Positions 8,548-18,696 of a stretch of DNA of 64,000 nt are shown here, in pieces (position 1 is the first letter of the stretch; every line of letters begins with the position of its first letter). The DNA is from Corynebacterium tapiri (lineage in GTDB: Bacteria > Actinomycetota > Actinomycetes > Mycobacteriales > Mycobacteriaceae), in the NCBI RefSeq assembly GCF_006334925.1, contig NZ_VDHJ01000003.1, positions 62,001-126,000 on the forward strand, read 5' to 3'. A program made the translations under genes and the position numbers. The notes beneath the pieces are model-generated. The model ran no database searches. It was not told where the DNA came from and was given only the letters and a program-made list of their open reading frames with translations.

Positions 8548-8835
8548 ATGACGTACTTCTCCTGTGTATACCGGTATCCCGACGGCGACGAGAACATCGT
8601 GCGCCTTCGTCCCGTCCATCGGGAGTTTCTTGCCTCCCTCAAGGAGGACGGAAAACTTATCGCCTCCGGCCCATTGACCGGAGGCGATGCCTTGATTGTG
8701 CTTCAGCTACCAGGTGAGGCCACGGTTGCTGATGCAGAGCAGTTAATGGATCAAGATCCGTTCACCCAGGAGGGTGTGCTCCACGGCCGGGAGATCCGAC
8801 CGTGGAATCCTGTGATCAACGTCTGGGAGAACTAA
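8548..8835 (+). CDS. YciI family protein
   Basis: A 95-residue YCII-related protein with the fold's usual features: an N-terminal strand with Tyr, the PVHREFLASLKEDGKLIASG segment with the conserved His, and the MDQDPF motif with a conserved Asp near residue 70. The exact reaction is unknown; some relatives are dehalogenase- or muconolactone-isomerase-like. The gene appears leaderless (TAGGAT 6 nt upstream) and ends 4 nt from the terC stop, with no terminator between them. Confidence 0.85.
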   Translation: MTYFSCVYRYPDGDENIVRLRPVHREFLASLKEDGKLIASGPLTGGDALIVLQLPGEATVADAEQLMDQDPFTQEGVLHGREIRPWNPVINVWEN

Positions 8836-8839
8836 CCCC

Positions 8840-9985
8840 TTAGTGGACGTGGCCTCCTGTGGGGTCACCGCCCTTTTCAGCCAGGACGTTGCCGTCCCAG
8901 TCCAGCTCGTTACCGTCCTCGTCGATCATGTAGCCATCGGCGTCGACGCGGTGCTTGTTGCCCAGATCGTCGTAGTCGTACTTTTGCGCCTTCTGGTTCG
9001 TTGCCCCGTTGGATTCGTCGCGCTTGTTCTTAATCACGGACGCGATCACGGTCACGGCCAGGATGCCCAGGATGACCACCAGAGACAGGACGGTAGGCAC
9101 CTCGGGAACGGTGACGTTCTCGCCGCCGTTGATAAACGGCAGGTTGTTCTCATGCAGGGCATGCAGCAGCAGCTTGACGCCGATGAAGCCCAGGATGAGT
9201 GCCAGGCCGTACGGCAGGTACACCAGGCGATCCAGCAGACCGTCGAGCAGGAAGTACAGCTGGCGCAGACCCATCAAGGCGAAGGCGTTGGTGGCAAAGA
9301 CCAGGAACGGCTCCTGGGTGATGCCGTAGATCGCCGGGATGGAGTCGAAGGCGAACATGATGTCCACCATGCCGATGGCCATGAGTGCCACAAACAGCGG
9401 CGTCATGGCACGCTTACCAGCCTGCTTCACCCACAGGTGATCGCGGTAGTAGCGATCGGTCACGGGCACAACTTTGTTGAGCATCTTGACCACCCGCATA
9501 TCCTTCGGGTCCGTCTCTTCGGCGTCGGTGACTTCGTCCCAGAACAGCTTCACAGCCGTCCAGATGAGGAAGATGGCGAACAGGTAGAACACGTCCGACC
9601 AGGCAGCAATGACTGCGGCACCCAGCAGGATGAAGATCAGGCGGAACACCAGCGCCAACACGATGCCGATGAGCAGCACCTTCTGCTGGTAGCGGCGAGG
9701 AATCTTAAACGCACCCATGATGAGCGCGAAGACGAAGAGGTTGTCTACGCTTAGTGCCTTCTCGGTGACGTAACCGGTCAGGTACTGCACGCCGTGCTCG
9801 TGGTCCCAGACCGTCCACACGATGCCGCCGAAAGCTAGAGCCAGTCCCACGTAGAACAAGGACCACAGCCCGGCTTCTTTCAGCGTGGGCTCGTGCGGGG
9901 TGCGCACGTGGGAAACAAAGTCAAAAACAAAAAAGCCCAGAATGACCACGATGGTCAAAATCCAGACCCATAGGGGAACACTCAT
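8840..9985 (-). CDS. TerC family membrane protein, probable manganese exporter
   Basis: TerC-family integral membrane protein of 381 residues with about nine helices, conserved acidic motifs in membrane segments (SVDNLFVFALI and MAFDSIPAI), and a hydrophilic acidic C-terminus ending in His residues. Many TerC proteins export or insert cofactors for Mn2+. This agrees with the yybP-ykoY type leader upstream. Tellurite resistance, from the family name, is not implied. Confidence 0.9.
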   Translation of the reverse strand: MSVPLWVWILTIVVILGFFVFDFVSHVRTPHEPTLKEAGLWSLFYVGLALAFGGIVWTVWDHEHGVQYLTGYVTEKALSVDNLFVFALIMGAFKIPRRYQQKVLLIGIVLALVFRLIFILLGAAVIAAWSDVFYLFAIFLIWTAVKLFWDEVTDAEETDPKDMRVVKMLNKVVPVTDRYYRDHLWVKQAGKRAMTPLFVALMAIGMVDIMFAFDSIPAIYGITQEPFLVFATNAFALMGLRQLYFLLDGLLDRLVYLPYGLALILGFIGVKLLLHALHENNLPFINGGENVTVPEVPTVLSLVVILGILAVTVIASVIKNKRDESNGATNQKAQKYDYDDLGNKHRVDADGYMIDEDGNELDWDGNVLAEKGGDPTGGHVH

Positions 9986-9992
9986 GTGTTTT

Positions 9993-10130
9993 ACCTCCGG
10001 TCGTGTGACATGAACAGTGACCGGAGGTCTCCCCCACCCGTTGTCTCATCGAGCGGGCCGGCGCGACCGGGGAGCGCTACGTACAGCTCCCGTGTTGACG
10101 ATCCACGCCGCAAAAGGGGTACTCCCCTCC
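9993..10130 (-). ncRNA. Probable yybP-ykoY manganese riboswitch upstream of terC
   Basis: Read on the minus strand, the leader contains GGGGAGTACCCC (near 10117-10128) and ATCGTCAACACG (near 10093-10104), matching the two conserved internal loops of the yybP-ykoY class. Closer to the gene, ACCTCCGGTC (9993-10002 on plus) pairs perfectly with GACCGGAGGT (10019-10028); on the minus strand the distal arm contains the GGAGGT ribosome site of terC. This suggests control of translation initiation by Mn2+. A -10 like TATAGT lies at 10144-10149. Confidence 0.72.
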
Positions 10131-10160
10131 ACCACGGCGCCCCACTATATCTGATGTGAC

Positions 10161-12908
10161 CTAAACGGCGCCGTTGGAGGGGTTGTAGGTGGCCTCCACC
10201 ACCGTGGTGTCATCACCCGGCTGATCGTCCGCGGCCATGTCCTTCGGCGCCTCGGCGGGGTCAGCACCCTTGATCATCCACAGGATGGTCTCCAGCTCCT
10301 CGGGCTTGACCAACACGTCGCGGGCCTTGGATCCCTCCGAGGGCCCAACCACACCGCGGGTTTCCATCAGGTCCATGAGGCGACCGGCCTTGGCAAAGCC
10401 GATGCGCAGCTTGCGCTGCAGCATGGAGGTGGAACCGAACTGCGAGGTCACCACCAGCTCGACGGCCTCGAGGAGGTCGTCCATGTCCTTGCCGATCTCC
10501 TCGTCAATGTCCTTCTTCGCATCGGCGGACTTATCGTCGGTTACGCCTTCGGTGTACGAGGGCTCCGCCTGCGCCTTCGCCGCGTCGACGACTGCCTGGA
10601 TCTCCTCGTCGGTAACAAAGGCACCCTGCATGCGACGCGGCTTTCCCGCTCCCTGCGGGATGAACAAAGCATCGCCCATACCGATCAGTCGCTCGGCGCC
10701 CCCCTGGTCAAGAATGACGCGCGAGTCCGTCAACGAGGAGGTAGCAAAGGCCAGGCGGGACGGCACGTTGGTCTTGATCAGACCGGTGACCACATCCACC
10801 GAGGGGCGCTGGGTGGCCAGCACCAGGTGAATGCCTGCGGCACGCGCCTTCTGCGTGATGCGCACGATGGAATCCTCGATCTCCTTCGGCGCAGTCATCA
10901 TGAGGTCGGCCAGCTCGTCCACCACACACACGATCAGCGGGTACGGCCGCATCTCGCGCTCGGAACCGGGAGGTGTGGTGATCTCGCCGGAGCGAACCTT
11001 GCGGTTGAAGTCCTTGATGTGGCGCACGCGCGCGGACTTCATGTCCATGTAGCGCTGCTCCATCTCCTCGACCAGCCACTGCAGCGCGGCCGAGGCCTTC
11101 TTCGGCTGCGTGATGATCGGAGTAATCAGGTGCGGGATGCCCTCATACGGGGTCAGCTCGACCATCTTCGGGTCAACGAGGATGAGGCGAACTTCCTCCG
11201 GGGTAGCGCGCGTGAGCAGCGAGATCAGCATCGAGTTCACAAACGCCGACTTACCGGAACCGGTCGAACCGGCGACCAACAGGTGCGGCATCTTCTGGAT
11301 CGAGTGCGAGACGAACTCGCCCTCAATGTTCTTGCCCAGACCCACCAGAGTCGGGTCGTGGTCTCCCACCACGCTCGGTGCCTCCAGCACATCGGCCAGG
11401 CGCACCATCTCGCGGTCCGCATTGGGCACCTCGATGCCCACGGCGGACTTGCCCGGAATCGGAGTCAGCAGGCGGACATTGTCCGTCGCCACGGCGTAGG
11501 CCAGGTTGGGCTGCAGGTTGGTGATCTTAGAAACCTTCACACCCGGGCCCAGCTCGACCTCGTAGCGCGTCACCGTAGGTCCACGCGAGAACCCGGTCAC
11601 GGTGGCATCCACCTTGAATTCCTCGAAGACGTCCGTAATTGCCTCGATCGTGCGATCGTTAGAGTCCGTGCGCGTCTTCGGCGGCTCACCTGCGATCAGC
11701 AGCTCCGTGCTCGGCAGCTCGTAATCCGAGCTCGTCTCCGGAATGCGCGGCTGCGGCGCCGGAACGTTGGCTTCCTCTTCGCTCTTGGGCGTGGAGGCCG
11801 GCACGGCCGAGGGATCAATTCCCGACCGCGCAATGATTGCCTGACGCATCGCCTCGCGCGAGGTAGCCACCGCGTCCTGCTCGGCCGGTTCCTCGGCCTC
11901 AGCTTCGGGCTCGGGAGCCGGTGCTGGCTGAGGCTTAGGAGACAGCTTCTTGGTCTGCTGAGGCTCGGCCGCGACCGCCGGAAACTCGTCCGTCTGTGGG
12001 GACAGCCCCGTGGTCTCGTCGATCTCCGGGTCTTCCTTCTCGACGTCGAAAAGCGAAGGAGTATCCGGCGGGTAGTTACGCAGGCGGCTGCTGCGGGTGG
12101 ATGTCGACGGCAGCGACGGGCGTGGGCGGGGACGTCGGGGACGCTTCTCGACGACCGGAGCGGCCTCCTGCTCGTCCTCCTCCTCATCCCAGTCGTCCTC
12201 GCCAGGCTCGGAGCGCAGCGTTTCCTTGAGGTAGTCGATTCCCTCGCGCACGGTAATACCCGTGACCTGGAGCGCTCCGTAGACGATGACCAAGATCAGC
12301 AGCGGAATTGCCACATAGGCCGAAAAACCTGCGGCCAACAGCCCGCCGGTCCAAGCACCCACAGCACCACCGGCGTTCATCCGCTGCTCCCACTCCGGTG
12401 GGTTACCCGCGAAGAGATGGATCAGACCCAGCATGCTCACCACGATCAGCGCGGTGCCCAGCGCGACCCGGCTGTTGGCATTCGGGCGCACCTGCAGCAT
12501 AAGGGCAACAGCAATTGCCACGAGCGCGACAGGCAGCACGAGGGCTCCGGCACCGATGACCATGTGCGCGGCAAAAGAAATCGCCCGGCCAATCGGCCCG
12601 GCGATGTGCAGCCACACCGACGCTCCCAGCACAGCGGCCAGACCTAAAAGGATCAGCGCGGTGCCGTCGTTGCGGCCGTTATTGCGCGGGCCCTCGTCCT
12701 CGGGTTCGCGCTGTGGTTGCGGCTGGTGGTCAACCAGCTCAGATTCCTCCGAGCTGCTTGAACCGCGTAGCGAAGACAGCATCGACCCAAAGGCACTCAC
12801 CGCGGGCATGCTGCTGGTGCGCTCGCTGGCAGTTTCAGCGGCGCGACGGGAGGCAGGCGTGCGGGGGCGGCGCGATCGAGAACGCGGTGCCGTGTTCTTC
12901 ACAGACAT
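10161..12908 (-). CDS. ftsK: DNA translocase FtsK/SpoIIIE
   Basis: Septal DNA motor of about 915 residues that clears chromosomes at division and activates Xer recombination. Four membrane helices lie at about 85-235, then an acidic/Pro/Ala linker, then the RecA-like motor with Walker [10 protein letters not shown] near residue 550 and [10 protein letters not shown] after it, and a C-terminal winged-helix gamma domain (near 840-895). ATG 12908 is preferred over GTG 12917 because TAGAGT (12916-12921) sits 7 nt upstream. Confidence 0.95.
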   Translation of the reverse strand: MSVKNTAPRSRSRRPRTPASRRAAETASERTSSMPAVSAFGSMLSSLRGSSSSEESELVDHQPQPQREPEDEGPRNNGRNDGTALILLGLAAVLGASVWLHIAGPIGRAISFAAHMVIGAGALVLPVALVAIAVALMLQVRPNANSRVALGTALIVVSMLGLIHLFAGNPPEWEQRMNAGGAVGAWTGGLLAAGFSAYVAIPLLILVIVYGALQVTGITVREGIDYLKETLRSEPGEDDWDEEEDEQEAAPVVEKRPRRPRPRPSLPSTSTRSSRLRNYPPDTPSLFDVEKEDPEIDETTGLSPQTDEFPAVAAEPQQTKKLSPKPQPAPAPEPEAEAEEPAEQDAVATSREAMRQAIIARSGIDPSAVPASTPKSEEEANVPAPQPRIPETSSDYELPSTELLIAGEPPKTRTDSNDRTIEAITDVFEEFKVDATVTGFSRGPTVTRYEVELGPGVKVSKITNLQPNLAYAVATDNVRLLTPIPGKSAVGIEVPNADREMVRLADVLEAPSVVGDHDPTLVGLGKNIEGEFVSHSIQKMPHLLVAGSTGSGKSAFVNSMLISLLTRATPEEVRLILVDPKMVELTPYEGIPHLITPIITQPKKASAALQWLVEEMEQRYMDMKSARVRHIKDFNRKVRSGEITTPPGSEREMRPYPLIVCVVDELADLMMTAPKEIEDSIVRITQKARAAGIHLVLATQRPSVDVVTGLIKTNVPSRLAFATSSLTDSRVILDQGGAERLIGMGDALFIPQGAGKPRRMQGAFVTDEEIQAVVDAAKAQAEPSYTEGVTDDKSADAKKDIDEEIGKDMDDLLEAVELVVTSQFGSTSMLQRKLRIGFAKAGRLMDLMETRGVVGPSEGSKARDVLVKPEELETILWMIKGADPAEAPKDMAADDQPGDDTTVVEATYNPSNGAV

Positions 12909-12915
12909 GGCAGCC

Positions 12916-12921
12916 ACTCTA
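12916..12921 (-). promoter_or_regulatory. Putative -10 of a leaderless ftsK transcript
   Basis: TAGAGT on the minus strand ends 7 nt before the ATG at 12908, the spacing expected when transcription starts at the start codon. Confidence 0.45.
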
Positions 12922-12958
12922 ACCGCTCAACCCCCTTTGATCACATCTGCCACACCGG

Positions 12959-13582
12959 TTACACGCCGCGTTTTAGGGCGCTGGGGTCGCCCTGGACCTC
13001 AACTTCGGCGGCATCGCGGCCGTACATCCACAGCACCAGCTCACCAGGCTCGCCGGTCACGCGAATAACGTCGTCACCCAGCTCGGCCACGCCCGGCTTG
13101 CCATTGATGATGATCGGCTTAGCACCGCGCGGAGTCAAGACCACAGGCTTGTCACTGCCACGCAACAGCACCTTAGAGAAGCGCTTCAACACGTTGATGA
13201 GCTGATCGTTGACCACCTGGCTAAACTCGCGGGGCTTGATCTCCCCTCCCCCACGGCGCACATCCTCGTGGTGGATGAAGTTCTCGGCAGCGTTCACCTT
13301 GGAGTCGGCGTACTTCATCGGGTTCCATTTGGGCGCCCCGGCTGCCCAGGCGTCGATAAGCGCGTCGTAGTCGCGGGCACGCGCCTCATCCATCGCCGCC
13401 TCGAGCTTGTTCTCCAGCGGGCTGACAAACATTCCCGCCGCGGCCGGCAGGTTGTGCTCACGCACAAAGAGATGCGCCGCCAGATCTCGCGTGGTCCATC
13501 CCTCGCACAGCGTCGGGGCATCAGGCCCCTTGGCGTGCAAGAGCTGGGCGAGCTGGCGGCGTTCAGAAGCGGCAAAAGACAT
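12959..13582 (-). CDS. TIGR03085 family metal-binding protein
   Basis: A 207-residue mycothiol-dependent maleylpyruvate isomerase-like (DinB-type four-helix bundle) protein. The LCEGWTTRDLAAHLFVREHNLP segment carries a conserved His of the metal site, and FIHHEDVRRG supplies two more. TIGR03085 proteins are found in actinobacteria with unknown substrates. A -10 TAAGCT 7 nt upstream (13590-13595) supports this ATG and a promoter inside the end of rnj. Confidence 0.85.
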   Translation of the reverse strand: MSFAASERRQLAQLLHAKGPDAPTLCEGWTTRDLAAHLFVREHNLPAAAGMFVSPLENKLEAAMDEARARDYDALIDAWAAGAPKWNPMKYADSKVNAAENFIHHEDVRRGGGEIKPREFSQVVNDQLINVLKRFSKVLLRGSDKPVVLTPRGAKPIIINGKPGVAELGDDVIRVTGEPGELVLWMYGRDAAEVEVQGDPSALKRGV

Positions 13583-13589
13583 GCCGCTT

Positions 13590-13595
13590 AGCTTA
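13590..13595 (-). promoter_or_regulatory. Putative -10 of the TIGR03085 gene
   Basis: TAAGCT on the minus strand lies 7 nt before the ATG at 13582 and overlaps the rnj stop region, consistent with a leaderless mRNA. Confidence 0.4.
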
Positions 13596-15611
13596 GAGCG
13601 ACTCTCGGGAAGTTTCCACGTCCTCGTCGTCGGCGAGCAGTCCACCCGTATTCATCGGAACGACGGTCGGCAGGATCACCGGCTCGCGCTTCCACTTCTG
13701 CTCGATGGCGCGGGCGACGCGACGGCGCAGCTGCTGAACCATGCGGTAGGTGTCATTCTCCCCCTGGGCGGCCAGGTCGGCCATGGTGGACTCGACCATC
13801 TCCTTGACCTCGGGGATGACACCGCGGTCATCGTCTGCGAAGCCGGTGGTGGACACACGCGGAGCCTCGATGAGGCGACCGGTGTTGTCATCGATCACAC
13901 AGGTAATCGAGACCGCGCCGCCGGCACCCAGGTTGGTGCGATCCGCCAGCACGTCAGCATCCACGTCACCCATGGTCACGCCATCGACGTAGAGGTGGCC
14001 CACGGACATCTGGCCGGTGACCTGCGCTTTGCCGTTAACCAGGTCAACGACCACGCCGTTCTGCGCCAGCACGACGTTCTCGCGCGGCACACCGGTGGAG
14101 ATGGCCAGCTCCTTGTTTGCGCGGATGTGGCGCCATTCGCCGTGGACCGGCATCGCGTTCTTCGGGCGGGCCGCGTTGTACAGGAAGAGCAGCTCGCCGG
14201 CGTAGCCGTGGCCGGAGGCGTGAATGTTGGCTTCCTTGTTGGTGATTACCTCGGCGCCGATCTGCGCCAGGTTGTTGATCACAGCGAAGACGGCTTCCTC
14301 GTTGCCCGGGATGAGCGAGGAGGACAGGATGATCATGTCGCCATCGCGCACGGTGATTTGGCGGTGCTCGCGACGCGACATGCGCGACAGTGCCGCCATC
14401 GGCTCACCCTGAGTACCCGTGGTGATGAGCATGACCTTGTGGGGAGCCATCTTGGAGGCGTCGTCCACCGAGATGATGGTGCCCCGCGGAGCCTTGAGGT
14501 AACCCATCTTCTCCGCGATCTCCATGTTGCGGATCATCGAGCGACCGTTAAAGGCAACCTTGCGGCCTGAAGCCACGGCGGCGTTAACGGCCATCTGCAC
14601 GCGCGAGACGTTCGAAGCGAACGAGGCCAGGATGACGCGCTGGCGAGCACCCTGCACGATGCGGATGAGGTTGTTCTCGATTCCAGCCTCCGAGCTGGAG
14701 ATACCCGGGATGGTGGCGTTGGTGGAGTCAACCAGGAAGAGGTCGATGCCCTCATCGCCCAGGCGAGACAGCGCCGGCAGGTCGGTCGGCTTGCCGTCAT
14801 ACGGGGTCTGATCGAGCTTGATGTCGCCGGTCATGACCACGTGGTTGTTGCCCGCCTTGATGGACACACCCAGAGCATCCGGGATGGAGTGGCCAACCGT
14901 CCAGAAGCGCAGGCGGAACGGGCCGACGTTGATGTCGGAGTCCTTGGTCACCTCATGCATCTTCGGACGCTGGCGGTGCTCCTTGGTCTTTGCCGCGATC
15001 AACGCCAGGGTGAACTTGGCGGAGTAGATCGGGATGTCGTGGCGCAGCTTCAAAATCCACGGGATCGCACCAATGTGGTCCTCGTGACCGTGGGTGATGA
15101 CGATGCCGTCGATCTTGTCCAGCTTGTTCTCGATCGGGCCGAAGTCGGGCAGAATCAGATCCACACCCGGCTCGCCGGACGACGGGAACAGGACTCCCAC
15201 GTCCACGATAAGCAGGCGACCGTTGTACTCGAAGACGGTCATGTTGCGACCGATCTCGGAGATACCGCCCAGGTTGTACAGGCGCACGCCACCCTTCGGC
15301 GGCTTCGGCGGCTCGGGCAGGCGCTTAGTCAGGTCATTGCCCTGCATCGTCTTGCGACGTCCGCCGCCGTTGTTGCTGTTGTTGTTTCCGCCACGACCGC
15401 GACCACGGCCACCACGGCGTCCGCGGTTGCGGCCGTTGTTGCCGTTCTTGTTCTCGGACTTGTTCTCGTTCTTCTGCTCGCGGTTGGAGCGATTGCCGGC
15501 ATCCGAGTTGTTCTCGCTCAGCTGCTCGGCGGTCTGGAACGTCGGCGCCTCCGCCTCAGGCGGGCCCGCCTTGCGGGTCACCTTGCGGGGGCGCTTGTTC
15601 GGTTCAGTCAT
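13593..15611 (-). CDS. rnj: Ribonuclease J
   Basis: Metallo-beta-lactamase/beta-CASP ribonuclease, 672 residues, involved in mRNA decay and rRNA processing. The first ~100 residues form a low-complexity tail rich in Asn, Lys, Gly and Arg (GRGRGG-type repeats). The metal-binding motif THGHEDHIG is near residue 174, then the beta-CASP domain and the C-terminal dimerisation domain. The gene starts 2 nt after the dapA stop region, indicating a dapA-rnj operon as in other actinobacteria. Confidence 0.95.
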   Translation of the reverse strand: MTEPNKRPRKVTRKAGPPEAEAPTFQTAEQLSENNSDAGNRSNREQKNENKSENKNGNNGRNRGRRGGRGRGRGGNNNSNNGGGRRKTMQGNDLTKRLPEPPKPPKGGVRLYNLGGISEIGRNMTVFEYNGRLLIVDVGVLFPSSGEPGVDLILPDFGPIENKLDKIDGIVITHGHEDHIGAIPWILKLRHDIPIYSAKFTLALIAAKTKEHRQRPKMHEVTKDSDINVGPFRLRFWTVGHSIPDALGVSIKAGNNHVVMTGDIKLDQTPYDGKPTDLPALSRLGDEGIDLFLVDSTNATIPGISSSEAGIENNLIRIVQGARQRVILASFASNVSRVQMAVNAAVASGRKVAFNGRSMIRNMEIAEKMGYLKAPRGTIISVDDASKMAPHKVMLITTGTQGEPMAALSRMSRREHRQITVRDGDMIILSSSLIPGNEEAVFAVINNLAQIGAEVITNKEANIHASGHGYAGELLFLYNAARPKNAMPVHGEWRHIRANKELAISTGVPRENVVLAQNGVVVDLVNGKAQVTGQMSVGHLYVDGVTMGDVDADVLADRTNLGAGGAVSITCVIDDNTGRLIEAPRVSTTGFADDDRGVIPEVKEMVESTMADLAAQGENDTYRMVQQLRRRVARAIEQKWKREPVILPTVVPMNTGGLLADDEDVETSRESL

Positions 15612-15613
15612 AT

Positions 15614-16573
<960 letters not shown>

Positions 16574-17167
16574 CTACATGCGAGCAAACACCGTCGGGGC
16601 ATAAGGCACCAGCGCTTCTCGCACGGATTCGGCCAGCGCCTTTACCTCCTCATCCACTTGCGGTTGCTCGCACTCGGCGAGTAGCGCGCGCCACTGGCGC
16701 AGGTTGGCGGTGATCACCATGTTGGTACTCATCGCTCCGGGGACTACATAGCGTGCCACCTGCTCCGCCATCCGCTTGCGCTCGACCAGGTTGGGCTCAT
16801 CCTCGCGTTCTAGAAGCGCCGATTGCATGTCACGGTAGACAAAAACGGCCTCATCGACCGCTCGACGCAGAATCCCGGCCAACTCCTCCTGATCCGCCAG
16901 GGCCTGGGGCACCACGATGTCAGTGCCCACGCCTTCGGTGATACTCACATTCACCCCGCGGGCAGAGTCCAGCGTGCGCACGACCCAAGCAGCGCCCCGG
17001 GCGATGCCTGTCACCTGCACGCTCAGGTGCGCATGTTCCAGGGGCTGTTCCTGGCCGATTTCCACCAAATAACGCACGCATTCGGCCGGGGAAAGATCCA
17101 ACTGGGAGACGCGCGCAACCAGTTCCTCGGCACCCCCTTCGGGCGCTGCGATTACAGATACATCCAT
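16574..17167 (-). CDS. Degenerate ThyX-like protein lacking the RHR motif
   Basis: A 197-residue protein between dapB and dapA, where corynebacteria carry thyX. Residues 40-70 (EHAHLSVQVTGIARGAA) align with ThyX LLEHATATIYIRGLSRSAT, and the ARYVVPGAMSTNMVITANLRQW stretch matches the C-terminal ThyX core. The defining nucleotide/FAD-binding RHR-x7-S motif is replaced by RTLDSARGVNVS, and the N-terminal part is shorter than the usual ~250 residues. It is unlikely to make dTMP, although the frame is intact. It may be a pseudo-enzyme or a decaying gene. Confidence 0.75.
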   Translation of the reverse strand: MDVSVIAAPEGGAEELVARVSQLDLSPAECVRYLVEIGQEQPLEHAHLSVQVTGIARGAAWVVRTLDSARGVNVSITEGVGTDIVVPQALADQEELAGILRRAVDEAVFVYRDMQSALLEREDEPNLVERKRMAEQVARYVVPGAMSTNMVITANLRQWRALLAECEQPQVDEEVKALAESVREALVPYAPTVFARM

Positions 17168-17179
17168 TGAGGCTCGAAC

Positions 17180-17959
<780 letters not shown>

Positions 17960-17973
17960 CTACCTTCACCAGG

Positions 17974-17979
17974 TAGCCT
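17974..17979 (+). promoter_or_regulatory. Putative -10 of the AMIN-like lipoprotein gene
   Basis: TAGCCT ends 7 nt before the ATG at 17987, the leaderless spacing seen repeatedly in this window. Confidence 0.45.
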
Positions 17980-17986
17980 GTTAATT

Positions 17987-18637
17987 ATGACAGTCAAGCC
18001 CCACGGACCCCGTTACCGCACAGCAGCCGCATCCGTTGCAGCGCTCGCCCTCGTGTTGGTCGCTTGCGACAACGAGGACAACGCCGCGGCGCCTAACCCG
18101 AGCACGACCACCATGACGGCCTCGCCGAGCGAGAAGCCGAGCTCACAGAAGCCCAGCACGGACAAGAACGAGCCCAGCACCATGCAGGGCTCGGTGCAGC
18201 CCCAGACCGGTTCTGCGGGACCGAAGAACGCCGAGCCGCAGGGTGAGACCCAGCTGTACGTCACAGACGTGCGCGCGGGCAGCCACGAGAATTTCGATCG
18301 CGTGGTCATCGAGCTGGGCGGAACCGGTATCCCCGGCTACTTCACTGACATTACTTCCGAGCCGCGGCAGCAGGCCTCCGGCTACCCCGTAGAGGTGGGC
18401 GGTGATACCGCCATCAACCTGATGATTCGGGGCGTGGGACTTCCCTTCGAGACCGGCCACGAGGACTGGCCCATCGGCCAGACTCCGGGAGCCGGGGCCA
18501 TCGCTGGTGTGGCACACGCCGGAGTTTTTGAGGGTCAGGACCAGTTTGTCATCGGGCTCAATGGCGCGCCGCGTAATTACTCGGTACAGGTACTACAGAA
18601 CCCGACCCGCGTCGTCGTGGATGTGGACCGCCCCTAA
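17987..18637 (+). CDS. AMIN-like domain lipoprotein
   Basis: Secreted lipoprotein of 216 residues. The signal peptide ends at a lipobox with Cys27 (LVLVAC). Residues 28-85 are a Ser/Thr/Pro/Lys linker, and residues 87-215 form a beta-rich AMIN-like domain with the FDRVVIELGG and PTRVVVDVDRP strands. AMIN domains often bind cell-wall material, so an envelope role is inferred. It faces pnp across a terminator. Confidence 0.85.
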   Translation: MTVKPHGPRYRTAAASVAALALVLVACDNEDNAAAPNPSTTTMTASPSEKPSSQKPSTDKNEPSTMQGSVQPQTGSAGPKNAEPQGETQLYVTDVRAGSHENFDRVVIELGGTGIPGYFTDITSEPRQQASGYPVEVGGDTAINLMIRGVGLPFETGHEDWPIGQTPGAGAIAGVAHAGVFEGQDQFVIGLNGAPRNYSVQVLQNPTRVVVDVDRP

Positions 18638-18655
18638 TATCCGCCCAACAAGGCA

Positions 18656-18688
18656 AAAGCCCCAGGACTCGATAGGTCCTGGGGCTTT
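18656..18688. terminator. Bidirectional terminator between the lipoprotein gene and pnp
   Basis: AAAGCCCCAGGAC (18656-18668) pairs perfectly with GTCCTGGGGCTTT (18676-18688) around a 7-nt loop, with an A/T run at each end of the stem. Confidence 0.88.
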
Positions 18689-18696
18689 ATCGGCTT

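Noticed and set aside
10827..12647. Long plus-strand open frame opposite ftsK
   Set aside because: His/Arg-rich antisense frame without start signals, opposite conserved FtsK motifs.
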